This document shows positions 1 through 6,555 of a stretch of DNA of 6,701 nucleotides, piece by piece (position 1 is the stretch's first letter; each line of letters opens with the position of its first letter). Made by a program: the position numbers and the translations under genes. The stretch comes from Actinomycetota bacterium (GTDB taxonomy: Bacteria; Actinomycetota; Humimicrobiia; Humimicrobiales; Humimicrobiaceae), in the NCBI GenBank assembly GCA_003155275.1, contig PMCC01000069.1, forward strand, positions 4,785 through 11,485, read 5' to 3'. The notes under the pieces are model-generated. The model saw nothing but the letters and a program-made list of their open reading frames with translations. It was not told the origin of the DNA and did not search any database.

Positions 1-138
1 TATTAATTATCAGTGACATTATTAATGATTTGTTGTTTTAATGATATAACCAAGTGTGAAATTTTTAAAGGCTCTAAAGGTAAGAATCATTTTTATTATT
101 TTTTTTAAAACAAAAATAGCTTAAACTAAATATTCAAA

Positions 139-1143
139 ATGAGCGATGATTTAAAAACTACAACATCTCCAAAAAGTAAAAAAGAGAAACTATTCACTTT
201 TTTAAGAATATTTATCAGCTTATTGCTATTATCTTTCCTGGTTATCAGGAACTGGGGTAATTTTGGTGAAATACTGGGGATTCTAAGAAACTACAATGCA
301 TTTTTTATAGCTGCTGCGCTTTTATTTTATGTGCTTGGAATTTTTGTCGAAATGTTAAGATGGGAAATTCTTTTAAGGGCCAATAATATCTATATTTCCA
401 AGGCTTTTTTATTCCAGTCAGTGTTTATAGGATATTTTTACAGTAATATTTTCCCGACTAATATAGGTGGTGACATTTACAGAGGGTATGACATTCACAC
501 GAATAAGAATGTCCCTAACGATAAAAATGTTTCTTCCATTGTTGTTGAGAGATTTATCGGAATGTTGTCGGGGACGATTTACCTTGTGATTTCTTTCTTC
601 AGTGTTTACAGATTTTTTGGAATTACCTTTGTTGTTATTCTTTCTGTTTTGCCTGTTTTGGGTTTGTTATTATTTTTTATACTGATAAGACCGGATGTTT
701 TTAAAATAAATGTCATATTCAAAAAAATAAAGTTTTTAAGCAAATTTGAAGGCAGATATAATGATTTTTTAAAAAATTTTAAAGATTATAAAAACAAATT
801 CAGGTTTATATTATATAGTTTTATTTATAGCATGATCGGGCAGATGGTCTTTTTTATATCTTACTATATGGTTTCCAGGTATTTAAAAATTGAAATTAGC
901 TTCTTTTCATTCTTTTTTATTATTCCTGTTGTAATTATTGTCTCAAATATACCAATATCAATAGGAGGCATAGGTATTAGGGAAAACACAATATTTCTAT
1001 TACTTTCCAAATTCGGCGTCGAACCGGCAATTGCAACATTTTTTTCGCTTCTTATACTTTTTGTAATTATTGCAACAGCTTTGCTTGGAGGGCTGACTTA
1101 TGTTTTCAAGAATATTTTCTTTAAATCCAAGACTGTAATATAA
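139..1143 (+). CDS. Flippase-like integral membrane protein, LPG-synthase-TM / UPF0104 (AglD-like) family
   Basis: A 334-residue polytopic membrane protein. After a Lys-rich cytoplasmic N-terminus (about residues 1-18), hydrophobic segments lie near 19-36, 53-71, 86-104, 137-158, 162-183, 221-246, 254-277 and 295-322. The family signatures are visible: RWEILL at 74-79, PTNIGGDIYRGY at 106-117, VERFIGM at 136-142 and PISIGGIGIRE at 272-282. These match the lysylphosphatidylglycerol-synthase transmembrane family, whose members are the membrane half of MprF or stand-alone proteins beside lipid and cell-envelope glycosylation genes. No MprF-type catalytic domain is attached, so aminoacyl-lipid synthesis is not supported; lipid or polyprenol-linked sugar translocation is an inference. 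The ATG at 139 is the first start after an in-frame TAA at 127-129, and no convincing ribosome binding site precedes it. The gene is visibly more AT-rich than metY. The substrate is unknown. Confidence 0.85.
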   Translation: MSDDLKTTTSPKSKKEKLFTFLRIFISLLLLSFLVIRNWGNFGEILGILRNYNAFFIAAALLFYVLGIFVEMLRWEILLRANNIYISKAFLFQSVFIGYFYSNIFPTNIGGDIYRGYDIHTNKNVPNDKNVSSIVVERFIGMLSGTIYLVISFFSVYRFFGITFVVILSVLPVLGLLLFFILIRPDVFKINVIFKKIKFLSKFEGRYNDFLKNFKDYKNKFRFILYSFIYSMIGQMVFFISYYMVSRYLKIEISFFSFFFIIPVVIIVSNIPISIGGIGIRENTIFLLLSKFGVEPAIATFFSLLILFVIIATALLGGLTYVFKNIFFKSKTVI

Positions 1144-1180
1144 AAACATATTTAAAAAAAGAAAGGTTTTAAAACCAAAA

Positions 1181-1960
1181 ATGCTGGGTGCGATTGCAGG
1201 TGATGTAATAGGGTCAATTTATGAATTTAATAATATTGATAAATCCGGTTATCAAAGCTTTGAACTTTTCAGCGAGAAAAGCAATTTTACAGATGATACT
1301 GTCTTAACTGTTGCAACTGCGCAATGGATTTTAGATAAAGGTGACCTGGCAAAGAAATATAAAAGATATTACAGGGCTTATCCCGGCAGGGGATATGGCG
1401 CCGGGTTCTGTAAATGGGCAGACTCCAAATCTTATAAACCGTATAACAGTTTCGGAAATGGCTCGGCAATGCGCGTAAGCCCGATTTCTTTTGCTTACAG
1501 TAATATTGAAGATGTATTATTTTATGCAAAAGCTTCCGCAGAGGTAACCCATAATCACCCCGAAGGAATCAAGGGAGCGCAGGCAGCTGCCGCTGCCGGG
1601 TTTTTTGCAAGGCACGGCAAAGGCAAGGAACATATAAAGAAATATATTGAGAATAAGTTCGAATACAATCTTGATGAGCCAATAGAAAGCATAAGCAAAT
1701 ACTACGTTTTTGATGAAAGCTGCCAGGGGACGGTCCCACAGGCAATAAGAGTATTTTTAGAATCCGAAAATTTTGAAGATGCGATAAGAAAAGCAATGTA
1801 TATAGGTGGGGACAGTGATACTATTGCATGTATTGCCGGCGGCATAGCTGAGAATTTTTATGGAGGTGTCCCGCAGGCAATCAAGGAAAAAACAATTAAG
1901 ATTCTGGACCCCGGGCTTGTAAGCATTATTAAAAAGTTTTATAAAAAATACGATTTTTAA
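1181..1960 (+). CDS. ADP-ribosylglycohydrolase family protein (DraG/ARH-like)
   Basis: A 259-residue soluble enzyme of the ADP-ribosylhydrolase (ARH) fold, which removes ADP-ribose from proteins or small molecules using two Mg ions. The motifs appear in the expected order: GAIAGDVIGS at 3-12, the metal-binding TDDT at 37-40, GNGSAMR at 92-98, the THNHPEG loop at 123-129 and the second metal site GGDSDTIA at 209-216 (D211, D213, T214). It is somewhat shorter than characterised DraG proteins but keeps every catalytic block, so it is probably active. The start is fixed because the first motif begins at residue 3. The only Shine-Dalgarno-like sequence (GAAAGG, 1161-1166) sits 14 nt upstream, further than usual, and overlaps a perfect 12-bp palindrome (GGTTTTAAAACC, 1165-1176). 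It lies 37 bp after the membrane protein gene and is probably co-transcribed. No ADP-ribosyltransferase, nitrogenase gene or macrodomain is in the window, so the substrate is open. Confidence 0.92.
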   Translation: MLGAIAGDVIGSIYEFNNIDKSGYQSFELFSEKSNFTDDTVLTVATAQWILDKGDLAKKYKRYYRAYPGRGYGAGFCKWADSKSYKPYNSFGNGSAMRVSPISFAYSNIEDVLFYAKASAEVTHNHPEGIKGAQAAAAAGFFARHGKGKEHIKKYIENKFEYNLDEPIESISKYYVFDESCQGTVPQAIRVFLESENFEDAIRKAMYIGGDSDTIACIAGGIAENFYGGVPQAIKEKTIKILDPGLVSIIKKFYKKYDF

Positions 1961-2131
1961 GAAGCAAAGAATTCCAGGAAAATATATTTAAAGCTGTAAA
2001 AAGCCATTTTTATTGATGATACAGGAGTATTATAAGTGGCTGATACAAGTAATTTCAGGCATAATCCATAACACCCTCCGCGCAGTGAAATCTATAACCG
2101 GATTTCTGCCGGAATTATTAAGATATCAAAT

Positions 2132-3163
2132 CTATTTAATAATTGCCGCTAAAAGTCTTCTGACATCATCGGTATATTTATCTGCCATCCCAAATAATAA
2201 CTCTTCCAATAAATTGTCTTTTTTTATTTTTATTACAGCCTTGGTAAACCGGCTTTGCTTTTCAAATGATATGTCTTTGACATTATCGATAGGGATATAT
2301 GTCAGTAACCAGGTATATAAACTAACAATAGAAAAATCGTCTTGAATTATAATAAGCTGCCTGTCAGTAATGGCCAACAGAATATTGGGTGTTAAATTAA
2401 TTTTTATAAAACCGATCTTACGGACCAATTTTGGTAAATATATAAAATCCAAAAGTACTTCATCTTTTTGGAGTATATACATGTAAACGCCATTTTGGTA
2501 TTTTGTGGGTATGTTTTTTAATCTGTCATAAACGTGCTTGGAGCCATTTGATGCTGCATTGGCATTCCTGGCATTCAGGCTGGCCTTTAAAAATCTATCC
2601 AGATTAGGTTCCAATATATTATAGCCGGTAGTATTGTATTCCACCTCTATATGGTTGGCGCTTTTGCCATTTGAGCATACTATATCTAATTTTCCATAAA
2701 GGAGGCAGTGATTCAATCTTAAGTATGCTAAATTATCCGCACAGGCTTTATTTGCTGTGCCGCTTTCATCTGCTATCAAGGAATCTTTGACATGTACCAG
2801 CACATTATTTTTAAACAGGAGCGCTTGCCATGGAACATATCTTTTAACAAAACCATGACCAGGGTATACTTGCAGCGGTACAATAAAACTACCCTCATAC
2901 TCATTGTAATCAAACCCATTATTATCCAGTATACTTGCCAGATTTTTCGGCATATCAAACCCATTACCTATTGAAAAAGGATAGGCTTTATAGCCCTTTG
3001 GCATATCAGGTTTCACAAATTTTTTCTTTTTTTTCTTCTCTTTCAGAAACATAGTAATGTAAAAACGGGACAGAATTGGGCATTCCGGGTTTGTATGATA
3101 TTTAAATTGCCAACTTAAAAATGATAATCCTTTAAAACTTAAAATCTCTTGCCAGACCCACAT
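2132..3163 (-). CDS. Uncharacterised protein with C-terminal PH-like domain
   Basis: A 343-residue protein that I do not recognise by name. The N-terminal 40 residues are aromatic and hydrophobic (several Trp, Phe), followed by a basic run K41-K48 and then a long mixed region. Residues about 105-192 (around VPWQALLF, YLRLN, YGKLD, IEVEYNTTG) look like a beta-rich domain. Residues about 257-342 (LLAITDRQLIII, then YIPIDNVKDISFE, ending in a helix rich in Leu/Arg/Ala) resemble the strand-helix layout of bacterial PH domains. The family call is by pattern only. No signal peptide or clear membrane span is seen, so it is probably cytoplasmic or membrane-peripheral. The start is uncertain: ATG at 3163, M38 (3052) and M54 (3004) all lack a good ribosome binding site. 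The stop is TAG. It is transcribed convergently with the ADP-ribosylglycohydrolase gene and divergently from rrf2. The 171 bp to the hydrolase gene holds no strong terminator hairpin. Confidence 0.75.
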   Translation of the reverse strand: MWVWQEILSFKGLSFLSWQFKYHTNPECPILSRFYITMFLKEKKKKKKFVKPDMPKGYKAYPFSIGNGFDMPKNLASILDNNGFDYNEYEGSFIVPLQVYPGHGFVKRYVPWQALLFKNNVLVHVKDSLIADESGTANKACADNLAYLRLNHCLLYGKLDIVCSNGKSANHIEVEYNTTGYNILEPNLDRFLKASLNARNANAASNGSKHVYDRLKNIPTKYQNGVYMYILQKDEVLLDFIYLPKLVRKIGFIKINLTPNILLAITDRQLIIIQDDFSIVSLYTWLLTYIPIDNVKDISFEKQSRFTKAVIKIKKDNLLEELLFGMADKYTDDVRRLLAAIIK

Positions 3164-3254
3164 TCGGGCAATATCACTTATCTGTCTTTTTATGAATGTT
3201 AGATATTGTTAAATACCCCTGCATCCTTAAAAAAGAACCGACAGTTATTATATG

Positions 3255-3270
3255 ATATAAAATTTTATAT
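3255..3270. repeat. Perfect 16-bp AT palindrome in divergent intergenic region
   Basis: ATATAAAATTTTATAT is a perfect palindrome placed between the divergent uncharacterised gene and rrf2. It could be an operator or simply an AT-rich, bendable promoter element. In such AT-rich DNA a palindrome of this kind can arise by chance, and no partner copy was found in the window. Confidence 0.3.
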
Positions 3271-3321
3271 TGGTAATAATAATGCCCGCTAAAAGTTATT
3301 TCAAAAATTTTAATTTAGATA

Positions 3322-3350
3322 TTGACATTATTAAGGCAATACTATTTAAT
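3322..3350 (+). promoter_or_regulatory. Sigma-70-type promoter of the rrf2 gene
   Basis: A perfect -35 hexamer TTGACA (3322-3327) is followed after 17 bp by a -10-like TTTAAT (3345-3350). The start of transcription would be near 3357, giving a leader of about 58 nt before the TTG start. Spacing is ideal; the -10 box matches four of six consensus positions. It is the clearest promoter in the window and probably drives the regulator and possibly the downstream sulfur genes. Confidence 0.65.
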
Positions 3351-3379
3351 TACTACAATAACTACTAAATTAATAGTAT
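3339..3379. promoter_or_regulatory. Inverted repeat overlapping the rrf2 promoter, likely regulator operator
   Basis: The left arm ATACTATTTAAT (3339-3350) is mirrored by ATTAATAGTAT (3369-3379), with a single unpaired base and an 18-nt spacer that itself contains two ACTAC copies. The left arm covers the -10 box and the right arm lies just past the predicted transcription start, the usual geometry for autorepression. Binding by the Rrf2 protein encoded immediately downstream is inferred from position. The 18-nt gap is longer than in compact IscR or CymR sites, so two adjacent half-sites or two dimers are also possible. Confidence 0.5.
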
Positions 3380-3403
3380 CATAAAAACTGGACAAATTTG
3401 TAG

Positions 3404-3409
3404 AAAGGA
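3404..3409 (+). promoter_or_regulatory. Ribosome binding site that fixes a TTG start for rrf2
   Basis: AAAGGA lies 5 nt before TTG at 3415-3417. The resulting N-terminus MRISTRSRYGVRLM matches the typical opening of Rrf2 proteins, and starting at a later ATG (M14, 3454) would remove part of the DNA-binding domain. This supports TTG as the true start. Confidence 0.85.
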
Positions 3410-3414
3410 CAGCT

Positions 3415-3855
3415 TTGAGAATTTCAACAAGATCTAGGTACGGAGTAAGACTGATGATAAATCTTGCTGCAAACTATAATAAAAGAAATGTTTTTTTAAA
3501 GGATATTGCAAAAGAGGAAGAAATTTCTGAAAAATATTTAAGCCAGATAGTCATTCCTCTAAGGAGGGCTGGCTTGATTTCTGCAAGCAGAGGAGTGCAT
3601 GGAGGATATACATTGGCAAGATTGCCCCGGGAGATAACAGCAAAGGAAGTTGTGCAGGCGCTTGAGGGTGACTTGGATTTAATCGAATGCGCTAGGGATC
3701 AGGATGTCTGCACTAGAGTTGCGGGTTGTGCCAGCCGTGGCCTTTGGGAAGATTTAAGCAGAAAGATAACCGAATATTTAAATTCAGTGACTCTTGGTGA
3801 CCTGCTTAAAATAAAGCAGGAAAAAGTATCAAAAACGATAGAGTACAGCATTTGA
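3415..3855 (+). CDS. Rrf2 family transcriptional regulator with Fe-S-type cysteine triad
   Basis: A 146-residue winged-helix regulator of the Rrf2 family (IscR, CymR, NsrR relatives). The N-terminus RISTRSRYGVRLM (2-14), the recognition region ISEKYLSQIVIPLRRAGLI (37-55) and the wing SRGVHGGYTLAR (58-69) are typical. C92, C99 and C105 form a C-x6-C-x5-C pattern followed by RGLWED, which is the cluster-binding loop of Fe-S Rrf2 proteins. This suggests a redox or Fe-S sensing regulator, unlike Bacillus CymR, which lacks this triad. It starts at TTG behind its own promoter and an inverted repeat, so autoregulation is likely. It is followed by larE-like, metY and cysK genes; control of cysteine and homocysteine synthesis is inferred from that order. 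The 259 bp to larE has no clear terminator, so read-through is possible. The choice between IscR-like and CymR-like function is open. Confidence 0.93.
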   Translation: MRISTRSRYGVRLMINLAANYNKRNVFLKDIAKEEEISEKYLSQIVIPLRRAGLISASRGVHGGYTLARLPREITAKEVVQALEGDLDLIECARDQDVCTRVAGCASRGLWEDLSRKITEYLNSVTLGDLLKIKQEKVSKTIEYSI

Positions 3856-4049
3856 TAAAAGTGGCGCTTATAAAAAGATTCCGCCTATAACACAAACAAT
3901 CGATGGCTGGCTGACAAATTATAATAATAGTTGTCTTTCCATAATTATGGTTAAAAGCATGATTTATTTCCGTTGACAAATAAAGGGCTGATAATAAAAA
4001 AGGATTTACATGTAATAATGGGCAGATGACAATTAGGGTCCTGTCCCTG

Positions 4050-4061
4050 TTAGATAGTATT
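4050..4061 (-). promoter_or_regulatory. Possible regulator half-site upstream of larE-like gene
   Basis: Read on the minus strand this is AATACTATCTAA, matching 11 of 12 bases of AATACTATTTAA at 3338-3349 in the rrf2 operator. It lies 53 bp before the larE-like start, where an operator would be useful. No inverted partner is seen, and the core ATACTAT also occurs inside the ADP-ribosylglycohydrolase gene near 1818, so chance is a real alternative. Confidence 0.25.
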
Positions 4062-4114
4062 ATATTAATCAGCATGATATTAAATTTTAATAAAACTACA
4101 GAGCAGGAAAAGAA

Positions 4115-4972
4115 ATGGAAAAAACTCTGAATAGTAATGGAAACATTGAGACTATGGACATAAGAACAAGATTTGACTCCTTGAAAAATGAATTGAAGGC
4201 AATGGGCAGCGCGGCAGTTGCTTTTTCAGGAGGGGTTGACAGCACATTTCTTTTAAAAGTCGCTGTAGAAGTGCTGGGGGATAATGTACTCGCCGTAACT
4301 TTAAAATCACCTTCATTTCCAAAGAGGGAAATTGATGCTGCTGTCAGTATTGCCAACCGTTTCAAAGTAAAACATTTAATAATAGAGAGCGGGGAATTTG
4401 AAAATCCTGATTTTATTAAAAATGACAGCTTAAGGTGTTATTACTGCAAAAAAGAAGAATTCGGTAAAATAATAACTGAAGCCCATAACAATGGAGTTGA
4501 TTTTGTCATTGACGGCCAGAATTATGATGATATATCAGATTACAGGCCGGGCGAAAAAGCGGCCCGTGAGCTGGGGGTAATAAGCCCGCTTAAAAACAAC
4601 AGCCTGACAAAGGATGAAATAAGGCGGCTTTCAAAAGAAATGGACATTCCCGGATGGGACAGGCCTTCTTTTGCATGCCTTGCAAGCAGGATACCTTACG
4701 GTACCAAGATAAGTAAAAGCCTTCTGGAAAAAATAGGAAACCTTGAAGAATTTTTGATAAGCAAGGGCTTTGCCCAGGTGCGGGTAAGGCATCATGGCGA
4801 AATAGTAAGAATAGAGCTAAAAAAGGAGGATTTTTCAATACTGTTTGGAAAATCATTAATGCCCGGGATAATAGATGAGTTTAAGAAAGCCGGATACCTT
4901 TATGTCACACTTGATCTTGAAGGATACCGGACGGGAAGCATGAATAAATTATTAGAAAATAAAAATAAATAA
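4115..4972 (+). CDS. larE: LarE-like ATP-dependent sulfur transferase (three-cysteine, Fe-S type)
   Basis: A 285-residue PP-loop (N-type ATP pyrophosphatase) protein. It has the ATP-binding SGGVDST at 38-44, RCYYCKKEEF at 107-116, DGQNYDD at 133-139, the RPSFACLASRIPYG block at 183-196 and the family tail GYRTGSMN at 270-277. LarE adenylates and then thiolates the pyridinium dicarboxylate precursor of the nickel-pincer cofactor of lactate racemase. The protein has exactly three cysteines, C108, C111 and C188. In Thermotoga maritima LarE three conserved cysteines hold a [4Fe-4S] cluster and are not consumed, whereas Lactobacillus plantarum LarE sacrifices its single cysteine; this one matches the first class. 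AGGA (4105-4108) sits 6 nt before the ATG; M15 is a weaker alternative. metY follows after 28 bp, so the two are probably one transcript. No larA, larB or larC is present, so the acceptor may not be the nickel-pincer precursor. Confidence 0.92.
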   Translation: MEKTLNSNGNIETMDIRTRFDSLKNELKAMGSAAVAFSGGVDSTFLLKVAVEVLGDNVLAVTLKSPSFPKREIDAAVSIANRFKVKHLIIESGEFENPDFIKNDSLRCYYCKKEEFGKIITEAHNNGVDFVIDGQNYDDISDYRPGEKAARELGVISPLKNNSLTKDEIRRLSKEMDIPGWDRPSFACLASRIPYGTKISKSLLEKIGNLEEFLISKGFAQVRVRHHGEIVRIELKKEDFSILFGKSLMPGIIDEFKKAGYLYVTLDLEGYRTGSMNKLLENKNK

Positions 4973-5000
4973 AAATAATTGTATTTAAAAGGAGATTAAA

Positions 5001-6299
5001 ATGACAAAGTTTGATGAAAGATTAAAACCGGAAACACTGGCTGTGCATGGCGGCCAGGAACCTGACCCAACTACAGGCTCAAGGGCTGTTCCGATTTACC
5101 AGACTACTTCATACCAGTTTAAAAGTACGGACCATGCTGCGGGCCTTTTTGCGCTTACAGAATTCGGGAACATTTACACAAGGCTTATGAACCCGACAAA
5201 TGATGTTTTTGAAAAAAGGATGGCTCTGCTCGACGGCGGCGCAGGTGCGCTTGCTGTTTCTAGCGGCCAGTCTGCCATAACCCTTGCAACTCTAAATATA
5301 ACCCAAACCGGAGATGAGATAGTCTCAGCTGATAATCTTTATGGAGGAACCTACAATCTCTTTCATTATACTTTCGCCCGATTTGGCATAAAAGTAAATT
5401 TTGTAAAATCATCTGATTTTGACGGATTTAAGAAAGCGATTAACGAAAAAACCAAGGCTATTTATGCGGAGTCCATAGGGAACCCGAAATTAGATGTCGC
5501 TGACCTGGAAGAGCTATCAAAGATAGCTCATAAAAACGGAATTCCACTTATCCTTGATAATACATCATCGCCCTATATCTTAAGACCTATAGATTTCGGT
5601 GTTGACATAGTCGTCTATTCAGCGACTAAGTTTATTGGAGGGCATGGCACATCACTTGGCGGCGTTATTGTGGATTCGGGAAAATTTGACTGGGAAAATG
5701 GCAAATTCCCCTTAATTGCAGGGCCAGAACTTGCTTATCACGGGCTTGATTTTGTGGAAGCGCTAAGACCTGCTGGAAATATTGCCTATATAACAAAAGC
5801 AAGAGTTGTTCTTCTTAGGGATCTGGGTTGCGCACTGTCTCCGTTTAATTCATTTTTATTTCTGCAGGGACTTGAAACCCTCCCGATTAGGATGATAAAA
5901 CACTGCGAAAATGCGCTTATTGTGGCAAACTTTCTCCAGGCGCATCCATTAGTTAGCTGGGTGAATTATCCCGGCCTTGATTTGAGTCCTGAAAAGCAAA
6001 AAGTGAAGAAGTATTTAAGCAAAGGTGCCGGTGCAATCATAGGTTTTGGTATTAAGGGTGGTGCTGAGGCAGGCAAGAAATTCATTAACTCGCTGCAGCT
6101 TATTTCTCATGTTGCAAATATAGGTGATGCAAAGACGCTTGCAATACATCCTGCGACAACCACTCATCAGCAGCTTTCAGAGGAGGAAAGGCTTGCAACC
6201 GGGGTCACTCCTGATTTTATAAGGCTCTCAATAGGTCTCGAGAATATGGAGGATATCTTCGCCGATATTGACCAGGCGTTGAAAAAATCCCAAGTGTGA
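5001..6299 (+). CDS. metY: O-acetylhomoserine sulfhydrylase (PLP-dependent Cys/Met metabolism family)
   Basis: A 432-residue, full-length PLP enzyme that joins O-acetyl-L-homoserine and sulfide to give homocysteine and acetate, the direct sulfhydrylation route to methionine. The N-terminal block PETLAVHGG (10-18) and [10 protein letters not shown] (31-40) are typical of MetY. Y59 and R61 in [10 protein letters not shown] would reach the PLP phosphate of the neighbouring subunit, SSGQSA (87-92) forms the phosphate loop, D186 in LDNT contacts the pyridine nitrogen, and K210 in [11 protein letters not shown] is the Schiff-base lysine. R408 in FIRLSIGLE would bind the substrate carboxylate. The length above 420 residues and the insert around 230-260 favour MetY over cystathionine gamma-synthase or lyase. 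A strong AAGGAG (4989-4994) lies 6 nt before the ATG. It follows the larE-like gene by 28 bp and precedes cysK, all sulfide-using or sulfur-handling functions. It is less AT-rich than the left-hand genes. Confidence 0.96.
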   Translation: MTKFDERLKPETLAVHGGQEPDPTTGSRAVPIYQTTSYQFKSTDHAAGLFALTEFGNIYTRLMNPTNDVFEKRMALLDGGAGALAVSSGQSAITLATLNITQTGDEIVSADNLYGGTYNLFHYTFARFGIKVNFVKSSDFDGFKKAINEKTKAIYAESIGNPKLDVADLEELSKIAHKNGIPLILDNTSSPYILRPIDFGVDIVVYSATKFIGGHGTSLGGVIVDSGKFDWENGKFPLIAGPELAYHGLDFVEALRPAGNIAYITKARVVLLRDLGCALSPFNSFLFLQGLETLPIRMIKHCENALIVANFLQAHPLVSWVNYPGLDLSPEKQKVKKYLSKGAGAIIGFGIKGGAEAGKKFINSLQLISHVANIGDAKTLAIHPATTTHQQLSEEERLATGVTPDFIRLSIGLENMEDIFADIDQALKKSQV

Positions 6300-6357
6300 A
6301 TGCTCATGGTTAAATATGCTTGATTACAGTTTAGTGAGATTAATTGATAACCAAACA

Positions 6358-6390
6358 ATCAACTGCCAGGCATAATTTCCGGCAGTTGAT
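6358..6390 (+). terminator. Stem-loop after metY: terminator or attenuator-like hairpin
   Basis: ATCAACTGCC (6358-6367) pairs perfectly with GGCAGTTGAT (6381-6390) around a 13-nt loop that can add two further G-C pairs past a bulged A. A run of six T follows at 6399-6404, eight bases after the stem, so it is not a textbook intrinsic terminator. It could partly terminate metY transcription, stabilise the mRNA end, or act in the cysK leader. A weaker competing 5-bp pairing exists between TTGAT (6344-6348) and ATCAA (6358-6362). No riboswitch or T-box consensus was recognised. Confidence 0.5.
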
Positions 6391-6435
6391 AAAAGAAATT
6401 TTTTAAAAACGTTTATTTTAATTGAAAAGAAAGCC

Positions 6436-6555
6436 AAGAAGATAATCAAAAAGAAATTTGAAAAGATAATTGAAAAGGAAATAAAAAAGGTAATAGAAAA
6501 GGAACCAAAAAAGGTAATAGATAAGGTTATTGAAAAAGGAAAGGAAAAAATAATG
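6436..6555 (+). repeat. Five degenerate 24-bp tandem units running in frame into cysK
   Basis: Units at 6436-6459, 6460-6483, 6484-6507, 6508-6531 and 6532-6555 share a 24-bp period. By hand count adjacent units match at 17/24 (1 v 2), 19/24 (2 v 3) and 18/24 (3 v 4); the fifth is the most diverged and ends with the cysK ATG. In the cysK frame they read [32 protein letters not shown] and EKGKEKIM, with no stop back to TAA at 6373-6375. There is no in-frame ATG, GTG or TTG before 6553, so translation would need an ATT-type start. It is either a purine-rich leader containing the cysK ribosome binding site or a decayed or unconventional N-terminal tail. Confidence 0.7.
6540..6545 (+). promoter_or_regulatory. 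Ribosome binding site of cysK
   Basis: AAAGGA ends 7 nt before the ATG at 6553. It lies inside the last unit of the 24-bp repeat array, and several similar AAAAGG sequences lie further upstream, so the repeats supply multiple Shine-Dalgarno-like sites. Its spacing supports ATG 6553 as the main start. Confidence 0.7.

Noticed and set aside
3..41. Open frame ending in TAA that could be the last codons of an upstream gene (reads LIISDIINDLLF).
   Set aside because: Twelve codons in AT-rich DNA at the window edge are not evidence; no family can be recognised.
51..60. Exact 10-bp repeat CAAGTGTGAA also at 6291-6300.
   Set aside because: Repeats of this length are expected by chance in a window of this size, and one copy is the end of metY.
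2098..2112. CCGG...CCGG as a terminator between convergent genes.
   Set aside because: Only 4 bp of stem and no T-run on either strand at the right distance.
2013..2345. Plus-strand open frame of 110 codons.
   Set aside because: Mostly antisense to the better-supported minus-strand gene; no ribosome binding site or recognisable motif.
3939..3950. Perfect 12-bp palindrome CCATAATTATGG in the rrf2-larE spacer.
   Set aside because: Short, AT-rich and without a second copy or promoter beside it; not enough to call an operator.
3973..3978. Perfect TTGACA upstream of the larE-like gene as a -35 box.
   Set aside because: No acceptable -10 hexamer lies 16-18 bp downstream; that position is a run of A.
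4035..4048. AGGGTCCTGTCCCT, a small imperfect hairpin that might mark a mobile-element remnant.
   Set aside because: Only a 4-bp stem, with no transposase fragment, terminal repeats or target duplication nearby.
3806..4075. Minus-strand open frame across the rrf2-larE spacer.
   Set aside because: It overlaps the end of rrf2, has no recognised motifs, and lies in AT-rich spacer DNA.
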